In this document: positions 11,002 through 20,086 of the stretch, piece after piece
How positions within the stretch are numbered: the first letter of the stretch is position 1
How the letters are laid out: each line of letters starts with the position of its first letter
NCBI GenBank assembly: GCA_963752935.1
Contig: CAVWAL010000020.1
Coordinates: 310,001 to 374,000, forward strand
Direction: 5' to 3'
From: RI-153 sp963752935
GTDB lineage: Bacteria > Chloroflexota > Anaerolineae > Caldilineales > Caldilineaceae
Length of the DNA stretch: 64,000 bases
Notes under the pieces: generated by a model
The model's database searches: none
Told to the model about the DNA's origin: nothing
What the model saw: only the letters and a program-made list of their open reading frames with translations
Made by a program: the position numbers and the translations under genes

Positions 11002-12405
11002 ATGCATCCTACTGACCTGGCCATCGAAGAATACAACGATCTGTTACGGGCCTGCGATGTCCCTCAACTCTGGGAATCATTCCAGGCGCAGATGAGCGAC
11101 AACCTGCTCGTTTTCGGCGATCGCCCCATCTGTAATGTCCTGCGTCCCCATTTCCTCCACCCGGCCGACTATGATCGGATTGCGGCGGCGACTGCCGCTG
11201 TTGTCAGCGCCATTCATAAAATTTACGACGCCATGCGTCGCGGTGACGTGGACATGGCGGGCTTGCTCCATCTCTCGCCGGCCGAGATCGCCTTGACGCA
11301 ACTGCCCGACGTTGCCGGCCGCCCTGATATCTCGGCCCGCATGGACGCCTTCTGGCTGCCCAGAGAAACCGTAGGAGAGGGTGAGCTGTACTTTTTAGAG
11401 TATAACGCCGATAGCCCTGGCGGTCTTGGGTATGGCGATGTGCTCAGCGAGCTGTTTTGGGAACTGGAACCCATGTGCCGCTTTCGGGAACGCTACAACG
11501 TGGGCACCTTCCCTGTGCGTGAACACGTCTACCGTACCCTGATCGACACCTATCGCGACTGGTGCGCGCAGATCGGCAAGCCCGCCGCACAGCAACCGTC
11601 CATTGCGATTGTGGATTGGCATGCTGTACGCACCCGCAACGAGTTCATCCTTTCGTCGCGGGTTTTTGAAGCAGCGGGCAGCGCCGTGCGCATCTGCGAT
11701 CCCGGTGATCTGACGCTGCGCGAGGGACGGCTCTGGCTCGATGATTTCGCCGTGGACATCGTCTACAAGCGTGTGGTGGTAAACGAGCTGGTCAATCGTT
11801 ATCCTGACCCGGTCGAGTTGATGGCGCACCCGCTGGTGCAGGCTGTTGCTCAAGACGCCGTCTGCATCGCTAACCACTTCAATTGCCAGATCCTGTATAA
11901 TAAGGCAATCTTCGCGTTGATCAGCGATGAGGAACACGCCCACCGCTTCGACCGTGACGAGCAAGAGATCATCCGCCGTCACGTGCCGTGGACCCGACTG
12001 GTGGCCGATCGGCGTACCCGCTACGGTGAAGGCGAAGTCGATCTGGTAGAGTTTATGCGCACGCACAAGGACGATCTGGTGTTGAAGCCGGTGCGCGAGT
12101 ATGGCGGCACCGGTATCGTTCTCGGCTGGGAAGTCGATGAAGCCACTTGGGCTGCCGGCATCGAGCAGGCGCTACGTCAGCCCACCGTGGTGCAAAAACG
12201 TGTGCCTATCCCAAGCGCATCCTTCCCGATCTGGCGCGAGAATCGGCTTCAGTTCGTGAAGCGCCTGATGGATATCGATCCATACGTCTGGCGCGGCCGG
12301 CAGATTGCCCACGCCGGGGTGCGCCTGGGCACGAGCAGTTTGCTTAATGTGAGCGCCGGCGGTGGTTCTGGGGCGCCACTCTTTCTGGTGGAGCCGAAGC
12401 AGTGA
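11002..12405 (+). CDS. Circularly permuted ATP-grasp / glutathionylspermidine-synthase-like protein
   Basis: 467 residues. The N-terminal half contains YFLEYNADSPGGLGYGD, the acidic/Asn block seen in circularly permuted ATP-grasp (type 2) and glutathionylspermidine-synthase-like enzymes. The middle holds DIVYKRVVVNEL and NKAIFALISDEEHAH. The C-terminal part has LVLKPVREYGGTGIVLGWEV, the glycine-rich ATP loop, followed by VVQKRVPIP. The order is reversed relative to a standard ATP-grasp, which is the circular-permutation signature. It is probably co-transcribed with the preceding RimK-like gene. The product is unknown; an amide-bond-forming role is inferred from the family. Confidence 0.8.
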   Translation: MHPTDLAIEEYNDLLRACDVPQLWESFQAQMSDNLLVFGDRPICNVLRPHFLHPADYDRIAAATAAVVSAIHKIYDAMRRGDVDMAGLLHLSPAEIALTQLPDVAGRPDISARMDAFWLPRETVGEGELYFLEYNADSPGGLGYGDVLSELFWELEPMCRFRERYNVGTFPVREHVYRTLIDTYRDWCAQIGKPAAQQPSIAIVDWHAVRTRNEFILSSRVFEAAGSAVRICDPGDLTLREGRLWLDDFAVDIVYKRVVVNELVNRYPDPVELMAHPLVQAVAQDAVCIANHFNCQILYNKAIFALISDEEHAHRFDRDEQEIIRRHVPWTRLVADRRTRYGEGEVDLVEFMRTHKDDLVLKPVREYGGTGIVLGWEVDEATWAAGIEQALRQPTVVQKRVPIPSASFPIWRENRLQFVKRLMDIDPYVWRGRQIAHAGVRLGTSSLLNVSAGGGSGAPLFLVEPKQ

Positions 12406-12480
12406 AACGCAGCCGTTGAGGGTTGCGCAAAGATGTTGAGTAGAGATGTTCAGTAGAGATGTAGAGAAAAGAGTTAACTG

Positions 12481-13092
12481 ATGGCAGATGAACAAAAACC
12501 GACAAACAGTGGCAGCAGTAGCAGTAGCAGTGGCGGCAACAAAGAGAAGACGGGCAAACGCCGCTACTTCCGCCGACGGCGCAACAAGCCTAAGAAGCAA
12601 GAGGGGCAGGCGGAGCAGACGCAACCTGAAAGCGCACCCACCAAAGGAACTCAGCGCAGCACCGGCGCTACGGCCGAACGCAAAGGGCCGACCGGCAAAA
12701 AGCGACGGTCTCGACGCAAGCGAAACTCGCGGCGTTCTACTGGGCAGGCTGAAACGTCAACTCAGATGATCCAGGAGCCGGAACAGAAGTATGAAGAACC
12801 GACTTCTGTCTATGTCTATACCCATGTCGTGCGACCTGCCTACCGTGACATGTTGCCCGATTACCGGCCTGAATCGTCGTTCTTTTCTGGCGAAAGCCAT
12901 GAAACCGCGCCAGAAGCGGCTTCGCTGCTCTCCTCTGACATCTTCGAGCAGTTGGATCGGTACTTTACCGAAGAAGAGACTGGATCGCGGCCTAAGCGCG
13001 TTATAGAGTATAACGAGGCCGATTGGGATGATGACGAGGACGAGTCGACAGAGGATGGCGCGGTGGAAGGTGGTCCATCAGGCGCAGCCTGA
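12481..13092 (+). CDS. Highly charged low-complexity protein of unknown function
   Basis: 203 residues with strong charge segregation. Residues ~1-100 are Ser/Gly then Lys/Arg-rich (SGGNKEKTGKRRYFRRRR, RSRRKRNSRR). Residues ~100-130 are a short ordered stretch (YVYTHVVRPAYRDMLP). The C-terminus is strongly acidic (NEADWDDDEDESTEDG). The basic part would suit nucleic-acid or ribosome binding; no family is recognised. The ATG at 12481 has only a weak upstream purine stretch. It lies between the ATP-grasp pair and asnS, in the same direction, 174 bases before asnS. Confidence 0.7.
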   Translation: MADEQKPTNSGSSSSSSGGNKEKTGKRRYFRRRRNKPKKQEGQAEQTQPESAPTKGTQRSTGATAERKGPTGKKRRSRRKRNSRRSTGQAETSTQMIQEPEQKYEEPTSVYVYTHVVRPAYRDMLPDYRPESSFFSGESHETAPEAASLLSSDIFEQLDRYFTEEETGSRPKRVIEYNEADWDDDEDESTEDGAVEGGPSGAA

Positions 13093-13266
13093 TCCAACAC
13101 GCCGAAGCGCTGTCCGGTTTACAAACTTGCAGAGTGACGGCCCACCTTCAGGTGCGAGGCACCGGCCAAATCATCGTCGATGGCTGAAGTCATCCTGAGC
13201 AGGGTGTCGCATCTGAATACTGACCTTTCCGCATCGCAATGACGCTCTATCACACCAAAGGAGCAA

Positions 13267-14613
13267 ATGGTGGCCCCGACTGTATCAATTCGCAACCTGG
13301 CCGAACACGTCGACCAAGAAGTCACGTTAGAGGGCTGGATCTATGCCAAAACGGGCAAAGGACGACTTCAATTTCTGCAAGTGCGCGATGGTTCGGGCAT
13401 CTGTCAGGCGGTCGTCTTCAAGCAAAACGTCAGCGAGGCAGACTTTGAAGCGGCCAAGACGTTGACCCAAGAGAGCAGCGTGCGTGTCACCGGCACCGTG
13501 CGCAAGGATGAGCGCGCCCCCGGTCTGCCTGGCGGCTATGAGTTGGACGCCAACGGCCTGGAGATCGTGCAGATTGCCGATGCTTATCCCATTTCGCCCA
13601 AGGAGCATGGCGTCGAGTTTTTGATGAATAACCGCCATCTCTGGATCCGCTCCTCGCGGCAGTGGGCGATCTTGCGGATTCGCGCCACCATTGTACAGGC
13701 GATTCGCGAGTGGCTTGACGGTCAAGGCTTCCTCAACGTAGATACGCCGATCCTTACACCGTCGGCAGCCGAGGGCACGACCACACTTTTCAAGATCGAC
13801 TATCACGGCGAACCGGCGTATCTAGCCCAGACCGGCCAGCTTTACAATGAAGCCAACATTTTCGCCTTCGGCAAAGTCTACTGTTTCGGCCCGACTTTCC
13901 GCGCCGAAAAGAGCAAGACCCGCCGCCACCTTCAAGAGTTCTGGATGGTGGAGCCAGAGATCGCATTTTGTGATCTTTCCCAACTGATGGAGATCGAGGA
14001 GTCGTTTGTCAGCCACATCGTACAGACTTGTCTCAGCCGCAACGCCGAGGAACTGAAGTTGCTTGAGCGCGATCTCACCCACCTGCAACGGGTAACGCCG
14101 CCCTTCCCGCGCATCCACTACGACGAGGCCGTGCAGATGATCAACACTGCCGCCGCCGCAGGCGAACTCGTCCCCGGCTACGAGGACGTTGTCCCTGCTA
14201 TCGAGTGGGGCGACGATTTCGGCAGTCCTCATGAGACCTATCTGGCCGCCCAATTCGACAAACCGGTTTTCGTGCATCACTACCCAACGCAGGTCAAAGC
14301 CTTCTACATGGAACCAGAGTCGGATCGGCCCGAAGTCTGCCGCAGTGTGGATCTGTTGGCCCCTGAAGGGTATGGCGAGATCACCGGTGGCAGCGAGCGC
14401 ATGAGCGATCCCGAAAAGCTGATCGCCGCCATCGAACAGCATCACTTGCCCATGGACGCCTTCGACTGGTACGTCGATCTGCGCAAATATGGATCGGCCG
14501 TGCACAGCGGCTTTGGTCTCGGCCTGGAACGTACCGTGGCCTGGGTTTGCGGTCTCGACCACGTGCGCGAGACGGCGGCGTTCCCACGCACGCTTCAATA
14601 TCTGCGCCCGTAG
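13267..14613 (+). CDS. asnS: Asparagine--tRNA ligase
   Basis: AsnRS charges tRNA-Asn with asparagine in the cytosol. The 448 residues match the usual length. An N-terminal OB-fold anticodon-binding domain (~1-105, VTLEGWIYAKTGKGRLQF) precedes the class II core. Motif 2 reads FRAEKSKTRRHLQEFWMVEP, whose EFWM signature favours AsnRS over AspRS; motif 3 is GFGLGLERTVAWVCGL. The start is fixed by AAAGGAG seven bases before the ATG. A 54 bp palindrome lies directly after the stop. The presence of AsnRS suggests Asn-tRNA need not come only from transamidation. Confidence 0.95.
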   Translation: MVAPTVSIRNLAEHVDQEVTLEGWIYAKTGKGRLQFLQVRDGSGICQAVVFKQNVSEADFEAAKTLTQESSVRVTGTVRKDERAPGLPGGYELDANGLEIVQIADAYPISPKEHGVEFLMNNRHLWIRSSRQWAILRIRATIVQAIREWLDGQGFLNVDTPILTPSAAEGTTTLFKIDYHGEPAYLAQTGQLYNEANIFAFGKVYCFGPTFRAEKSKTRRHLQEFWMVEPEIAFCDLSQLMEIEESFVSHIVQTCLSRNAEELKLLERDLTHLQRVTPPFPRIHYDEAVQMINTAAAAGELVPGYEDVVPAIEWGDDFGSPHETYLAAQFDKPVFVHHYPTQVKAFYMEPESDRPEVCRSVDLLAPEGYGEITGGSERMSDPEKLIAAIEQHHLPMDAFDWYVDLRKYGSAVHSGFGLGLERTVAWVCGLDHVRETAAFPRTLQYLRP

Positions 14614-14622
14614 CAGGAAGTA

Positions 14623-14676
14623 GCCGATGGTAAGCGATGAGGAGCTGTCGACAGCTCCTCATCGCTTACCATCGGC
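14623..14676. terminator. 54 bp perfect loopless palindrome after asnS
   Basis: The two 27-base halves (GCCGATGGTAAGCGATGAGG continuing to CTGTC at 14649, and its complement) are exact reverse complements with no spacer. The palindrome sits 10 bases after the asnS stop and 9 before the next start. It lacks a T-run, so termination is inferred; it could also be a REP-like structure. Confidence 0.6.
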
Positions 14677-14685
14677 CGACCTCTC

Positions 14686-15830
14686 ATGTTTTACTTACTC
14701 GTCCTGGTTGTGGCCTGCGCCCTTTCTTTCGCGTTAACCCCGCTTAGCATGCGTCTTGGTCTGCATCTGGATCTGGTGGATCGGCCTGGCGGCAGACGCA
14801 AACACCGCGGGGTGATTGCGCGCACAGGCGGTGTGGCCCTCTACCTGGCGTTTGTCTTCACGGTGCTGTTGACGCTGCTACTGCCGCGTCTGCTGCCGCC
14901 AGATCTGGTGCAGAGTTGGATTCCGCCACGCAACGATCCCCAGGAACTGACTCGGCTGACCGCTCTGCTGGCCGGGGCGACGTTTTGTGTGGTGGCTGGT
15001 CTGCTCGATGACCGCTTTCAGTTCTCGTCGTTGCCCCAATATGCCATTCAGTTGATCGCTGCCCTGATCGCCATCGCCGGGCTGATCTTTATCAAACACG
15101 TCAACAACCCGATTGGCGAGGGAATTCTCTATGACGCCGTCACCGGGTTCCCCTGGTGGATCGTGTGGCCGTTGACCGTCTTCTGGTTCATGGGCATGAT
15201 GAACACAGTCAATTGGCTCGATGGACTCAGCGGACTCGTGGTTGGGGTGACCGCAATCCTGTGCGCGATCCTGGCGCTGCATATGATCTTTGCCGCCGAT
15301 CCGCCGCAACTGAGTGTGGCCCTGTTGCCTGTCTGCCTTTTGGGCGTGGCGTTGGGCTTTTTGCCCTTCAACTTTGCCCCGGCCCGTGTCTTCATGGGGA
15401 GCAGCGGCAGCTATTTTCTAGGATTTACCCTGGCGGCATTGGGGATTATCGGGGGGCGCGGTTGGCGACGGTTCTGCTGGTGGTGGGGTTGCCCGTGCTC
15501 GACGTCGCCTGGCTGATCCTGCGCCGATGGCGGCGAGGAGTCTCTCCGGGCCAGGGGGGGCGCGATCACTTGCATCTGCGTCTGCTCGATCTGGGCCTGC
15601 GCGAGCGCACGATTGTGATCGGCTATTGGCTCTTCTGTGCGCTCTTCGGCGGGTTGACCCTGCTGCTCGAAGCGCGTATCTACAAACTCGTGGCGCTGAT
15701 CGGTCTGGGCGTCCTTGCCCTCGGCGTGTTGATCTGGGCCGACCGCGCCCCACTGCCTCAAGATGTGCATCTCCCCCCGGACGCACCTATGCCCGAGGAC
15801 GCGCATCTCCCATTGGACACCAACCCATGA
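14686..15830 (+). pseudogene. MraY/WecA-family glycosyl-1-phosphate transferase, frameshifted
   Basis: The family transfers a sugar-1-phosphate from UDP-sugar to undecaprenyl phosphate at the membrane, the first step in wall or polysaccharide lipid intermediates. The first frame (14686-15516) gives the N-terminus with VDRPGGRRKHRG, GLLDDRFQ and MMNTVNWLDGLSG (catalytic Asp region). After GIIGG it runs into nonsense. The frame shifted by one base continues ATVLLVVGLPVLDVAWLILR and the HLHLRLLDLGL His box, ending at 15830. The break falls in G6 at 15451-15456; a seventh G would restore about 381 residues. A real mutation or a homopolymer read error are both possible. The end overlaps tsaD by four bases. 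Confidence 0.85.
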
Positions 15831-16894
15831 CGCGTATTCTTGCCATCGAAACCAGTTGCGATGAAACCGCCGCCGCCGTCATCGAAGACGGACGCCGGTT
15901 GCTTGGCAATGTCGTTGCCACCCAGATCGAACTGCACCGGCGCTTTGGCGGCGTCTTCCCCGAAGTGGCGAGCCGGCAGCACGTGCTCTCGATCCAAACC
16001 GTGATCCACGATACGCTGCGCCTGGCCGCCATTGACAACGTCCGTGCGCTCGACGCCATCGCCGTCACCCAAGGGCCAGGATTGGCCGGCAGCCTGCTCG
16101 TGGGCGTCAACGCGGCCAAGGGACTGGCCTTCGCCGCCCAGCGTCCGTTGATCCCGGTCAACCACCTGGAAGGGCACATCTACAGCAACTGGATCGATCT
16201 CGATGACCGTCCTGGTGCGCGCGATGAGTTCCCGGTGCTGGTGCTCATTGTTTCGGGTGGACACACCGAGTTGATCCTCATGCGCGGACATGGGCGCTAT
16301 CACCTGCTGGGCAGCACCCTCGACGATGCCGCAGGTGAGGCGTTCGACAAGGTGGCAAGGCTGATTGGTCTGGATTACCCTGGCGGACCGGCGATTCAGG
16401 AAGCTGCGGACGCCGGCGAGCCCGACCATTATCCACTGCCGCGGCCGCTCATGAACGCCGCCGAACATCGATTCAATTTCAGCTTTTCAGGATTGAAAAC
16501 GGCCGTCCTCAATCTGACACGCCAGTTGGAGCGGCAGGGGATCGAACCCACGGCGCCGCAAACCGCGGCGGATATCGCTGCGTCGTTTCAAGCCGCCGTG
16601 GTGGATGTGCTTGTGGAAAAGTGTGCCGATGCCGCCCAACACTACGGCGTACGCCAGGTCTGTATTTGTGGGGGTGTGAGCGCCAATCGAGGACTGCGTC
16701 TCGCCGCCCAGAAACGCTTCTCGGCCCTGGGCATACCGCTGCATATTCCGCCGCTCTTCTTGTGTACAGACAACGCCGCCATGATCGCCGCCGCCGCCTT
16801 CTACCGATTGCAAAGCGATCCTACTGTTACCGATCATGCGCTGGCGATGGATGTCCACTCGACGTTTCCGCTTCAAGAGATGAGTGCGGAATAA
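15827..16894 (+). CDS. tsaD: tRNA N6-threonylcarbamoyladenosine synthase component TsaD
   Basis: TsaD (Gcp/Kae1) transfers threonylcarbamoyl to A37 of ANN-decoding tRNAs, with TsaB and TsaE. 355 residues, the normal length. The chosen start is the ATG at 15827 (MTRILAIETSCDETA), overlapping the upstream stop as ATGA; a longer frame exists but has no family resemblance. Seen: the metal-binding HLEGH (~112-116), VSGGHTEL, DDAAGEAFDKVAR, and the C-terminal GGVSANRGLR with FLCTDNAAMIA. Translational coupling to the sugar transferase is likely. Its stop lies inside a terminator palindrome. Confidence 0.97.
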   Translation: MTRILAIETSCDETAAAVIEDGRRLLGNVVATQIELHRRFGGVFPEVASRQHVLSIQTVIHDTLRLAAIDNVRALDAIAVTQGPGLAGSLLVGVNAAKGLAFAAQRPLIPVNHLEGHIYSNWIDLDDRPGARDEFPVLVLIVSGGHTELILMRGHGRYHLLGSTLDDAAGEAFDKVARLIGLDYPGGPAIQEAADAGEPDHYPLPRPLMNAAEHRFNFSFSGLKTAVLNLTRQLERQGIEPTAPQTAADIAASFQAAVVDVLVEKCADAAQHYGVRQVCICGGVSANRGLRLAAQKRFSALGIPLHIPPLFLCTDNAAMIAAAAFYRLQSDPTVTDHALAMDVHSTFPLQEMSAE

Positions 16895-16934
16895 ACAGGT
16901 GTCGCAGAGCGCTCTGCGACACCTGTTTATTCCG
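16887..16934. terminator. 48 bp perfect palindrome, bidirectional terminator
   Basis: Each 24-base half (CGGAATAAACAGGTGTCGCA then GAGC, and its exact complement) includes the tsaD stop codon. It separates the convergent tsaD and permease genes by serving both strands. Confidence 0.75.
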
Positions 16935-16947
16935 TTCAATCATCTTC

Positions 16948-18405
16948 TTATCTTGTCGCCGTCGAACCAAGCTCCCCGCTGGTCTGTGCGCCCGTCTGCG
17001 CTTGAGAGGGTTCGTTCTCTTCGCTGTGTTCCGGCTCCGCAATCACCACACGGCGGTAGACGTATTGATGTTGTAGTTTCTTTGTCTCCGCTGTCCGGTT
17101 GCGAATTGGATCGTAGTCGAGCAGTTTGGCGTGAACATAACTCCCTACGACGCGAGAGCTGGCAATCACCGGCGCAGCCAGAAGCGCACCCAATACACCG
17201 GCGACGCTAGCGCCCACCACGACGCCACATAGCACCACAATCGGGTGCAGGTGAACGCTGTCGCCGATAATGCGTGGCACCAGCAGTTGATTTTCTAACT
17301 GTTGGATCACAAAGTAGACGCCCACGATCAACAGCGCGAACTGTAAATTGCCAATATCCAGCAAGTTGCTACCCTGGATCAACCCCACAATGACAGCGGG
17401 GATCATGGCCAACACGGGCCCGATATTGGGAATGACTTCCAGCGCCCCGGCGATGAGCCCCAGGATCAGCGCGCCCGGCATCCCGAGCAACGACAGAATG
17501 GCCCACGTAACCACGCCGACCAACAGCGATAGCAGTAACTGTCCACGGAAGAAGGCTTGCCAGATATTCCCCATCTCGCGGATCAACTCTGCCGCCTCCG
17601 AGTGGTAGGACTCGGGGAAGAGCCCCTCGACGTAGTGGCGGATCTTCGGCGCATCTTTGGTCATGTACAGGCTCAAAAAGAAGAGGAAGAGCAAGAAGAG
17701 AAAGATATTGAAAATTCCGCCCACCAACGTAAAGCCAATCAGCGCCGTGCCGCCGACCACGTTGGTGGCGGTGCTGATCAAACGGTTGAAGTATTCCAAA
17801 AGATCGCGCGCGCTGGGCAAAACCTGAAAAGCCAGTTCACCGTTGACTGTGGACTGAAGCTGACCGACGATGCCATCGATGTTGATCGCGAACCCCATGA
17901 TCTCGAGCTGGCTGGGCAGATTGTTGACCCAGGTCTGCAAGGCCATGATCAACGCCTGGGTGGTGCGCGGCACGTCTACTACCAGCAGATCGGTTAACTG
18001 ATTGATCAAGACCGGGATCAGCAGGATCGGGGACACGATGATCACCACCAACAACATCAAGTAGATGATCACCGTGCTCAGCCCTCGCGGTACCCGGATC
18101 CGCTCAAGCAGATCCACGATGGGGCTGATCAGATAGGAAATGATGAAGGCCAGCACAAGCACAGTAAGAACAGAACGGCTCATCCAGAAGATCAGCGCGC
18201 TCACCACCAACAAGATCACAACGGCGGTGCGTTTCGTGGCCTGATCCCATGCCGTGCTCTCGGGCAAAACCGTTAGCGTAATCGGTTCGGGCGATGTGGG
18301 ATCGATGGCAAGGGTCGGTTCTTGGGCAGGTTGCGCTTGAGCAACGAAAGCTGCTTCTGCTTGCGGTTCTTCCTGTGCATTTGGGGGAGGCGTAGGTTTG
18401 TTCAT
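16948..18405 (-). CDS. AI-2E family transporter
   Basis: 485 residues. After a ~65-residue Pro/Ala/Gln-rich cytosolic N-terminus, eight or so hydrophobic segments follow (for example AVVILLVVSALIFWMSRSVL and VIIYLMLLVVIIVSPILLIP). The conserved family end is present: ILGLIAGALEVIPNIGP and LVPRIIGDSVHLHPIVV. Members export or import small signals or ions (TqsA, or Na+/H+ antiport); the substrate cannot be assigned. The C-terminal ~70 residues are polar and variable. It is convergent with tsaD and monocistronic. Confidence 0.9.
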   Translation of the reverse strand: MNKPTPPPNAQEEPQAEAAFVAQAQPAQEPTLAIDPTSPEPITLTVLPESTAWDQATKRTAVVILLVVSALIFWMSRSVLTVLVLAFIISYLISPIVDLLERIRVPRGLSTVIIYLMLLVVIIVSPILLIPVLINQLTDLLVVDVPRTTQALIMALQTWVNNLPSQLEIMGFAINIDGIVGQLQSTVNGELAFQVLPSARDLLEYFNRLISTATNVVGGTALIGFTLVGGIFNIFLFLLFLFFLSLYMTKDAPKIRHYVEGLFPESYHSEAAELIREMGNIWQAFFRGQLLLSLLVGVVTWAILSLLGMPGALILGLIAGALEVIPNIGPVLAMIPAVIVGLIQGSNLLDIGNLQFALLIVGVYFVIQQLENQLLVPRIIGDSVHLHPIVVLCGVVVGASVAGVLGALLAAPVIASSRVVGSYVHAKLLDYDPIRNRTAETKKLQHQYVYRRVVIAEPEHSEENEPSQAQTGAQTSGELGSTATR

Positions 18406-18596
18406 AATACCGGTTAACTGAACAGCGTAGATCGGAACTCAGCCGCCAATTGGCCGGCTGATTCATACGCTCCAATGTGCATCTACTGTGTAGACTCGAT
18501 TCTGGTCGATGCATCGTGCCCAGAATACATCATTCAGTTAAAACACTTCTGCTCAACGGAAGTTGCGCTCTTTCAACAGGTAGACGGTGTATTAAG

Positions 18597-18686
18597 AATC
18601 TATCCGTAACTTCACAGCAGCCCGGCGAAGTTGGCCTGTCTAGAGCGGACGTAGTGCTGCGCACTGTAATTTACGGCTAGAAACTC
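18597..18686. repeat. Split copy of a short inverted-repeat element
   Basis: The arms AATCTATCCGTAACTTCAC and CACTGTAATTTACGGCTAGA match the element at 31685-31729, but here they are separated by about 45 bases. The rest of 18406-18700 holds no recognisable gene. Confidence 0.45.
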
Positions 18687-18700
18687 AGCGTATGCACGGC

Positions 18701-19912
18701 CTAGCGTCGAGCCAGTTTGCTGCGCATTTTGCGCGTCATGGACAGGTTGATGCCCTCGCTCGCCAGGAACTGCTGAAAAAGCCGATAGAACCGTTCTCTG
18801 TCTTGCTGCGAGATCACAGCGACGGCATCTGCGGTTTCAATCGGGTAAGGATAGCCCCCGCCCACCACGCTCTCGGCGCACAGGCGGTGGATCACATCGG
18901 CGGCTCGATCTTGTTCAACCAGCCAACGCGGCATTTCCACACGTGCCGGCGGGCGGCCCTGCACAAGATTTATATAGGTAAAGCTGATCTCTTTGTAGAA
19001 ATCCGCATTGCCGTTGTGGCTTAGTTGATCTGAGCGGGCGCAGATGAAAAAGGGACTGCGATCTCCCCAGTATCGTAAAGTAGGCTGTAACAGTCGGGCA
19101 TCGGTAGATTGTTGGATGTCGGCTCCGCCAAATAGATTGTTGATCAGCGTGACTAGATCCTGGCTGTAGGTGCTGTCCACGAAGCCGACCAATGGCACTT
19201 CGGTGCGCCTGGAACAGGCAAGTAACTCAGCCACGGCCCGCAAGTAGGGCCGTGCACGCTCTGGTCGTAACTGCCCCGCAAATGAGATGGCGAAGGAGCC
19301 ATCGAAGAAACAAAGCGGGCGCTGTTCGTACGGGCGGTTTGCATATGCTTCCATGAGGTCGCACAGCTTTTCACACTCACGCACAAAGCGGACCTGGTTG
19401 ACCCGCCAATTGGGGAAGTCACCGCCATCGCTGTTGTCCTCTTCGCCCAATTCGTTGGGCGGCAGCACCTCGAAGGAAACGTCCTTGATATAGCTGGCCG
19501 TTCCATTTTCCTCCGCGGTGAGGTGTTCGTTGACGAACCAGCCGATCTGCACGGCCCCCACCGGCACCGAATACTCTTTGCTCGGCGTGATCTGGCTGCC
19601 GTCTACTGCTAACGAAGGACGTTTGTAGAGGACGGAAAGCGCCCAGGTGCGCGCCTCGCGATGATTCTGCCAGTGCTCGCCAAACGGCATGTACATTGCC
19701 TTCGCCTCGTCAATCTCAGCGGTGGGCAATGCGCCGGGCCACAGGACGTCGATCTCGATCAGTCTGTCTGCGATCTGTTGCGCCGTCATCTGCCGAAACT
19801 GAGCAAAAACAGTGTCGGTTCGTTGTTGTTCCACGCCCAGGTCGGCGAAGTAACGGGAAAAGTGCGAGCGTTTCTGTTCCAGTGCACTCTTGACTCTGTT
19901 TTGCTCGAACAT
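18701..19912 (-). CDS. nurA: NurA-domain nuclease
   Basis: NurA is a 5'-3' nuclease that resects DNA ends with the HerA translocase in archaea and some bacteria. Residues ~90-370 carry NurA hallmarks: LAVDGSQITPSKEY (first metal-binding Asp), CFFDGSFAISF, VGFVDSTYSQDL, SPFFICARSDQLS and MPRWLVEQ. The length of 403 aa is normal. No herA is present in the window. The gene starts 174 bases from the divergent M1 peptidase, so the gap probably holds two promoters. Confidence 0.85.
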   Translation of the reverse strand: MFEQNRVKSALEQKRSHFSRYFADLGVEQQRTDTVFAQFRQMTAQQIADRLIEIDVLWPGALPTAEIDEAKAMYMPFGEHWQNHREARTWALSVLYKRPSLAVDGSQITPSKEYSVPVGAVQIGWFVNEHLTAEENGTASYIKDVSFEVLPPNELGEEDNSDGGDFPNWRVNQVRFVRECEKLCDLMEAYANRPYEQRPLCFFDGSFAISFAGQLRPERARPYLRAVAELLACSRRTEVPLVGFVDSTYSQDLVTLINNLFGGADIQQSTDARLLQPTLRYWGDRSPFFICARSDQLSHNGNADFYKEISFTYINLVQGRPPARVEMPRWLVEQDRAADVIHRLCAESVVGGGYPYPIETADAVAVISQQDRERFYRLFQQFLASEGINLSMTRKMRSKLARR

Positions 19913-20086
19913 AGCGATCCTTGCATTCTTTCATCAAATGGAGACACCTACCTGCCTCGCAGTATATCACAAAAACGAAACATCCGTTCCGTTCGTTGCC
20001 ACGCCTGCACCGTCAGTGCTATACTGAGTCCGTTCGCTCAAGTACCGTGCCACGTCGAAATTCCATCTCCATCCTCAACTGCCACC

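Noticed and set aside
18406..18700. Possible small RNA or gene between the AI-2E permease and nurA
   Set aside because: Only the split short repeat is recognisable; no promoter-terminator pair or coding frame stands out.
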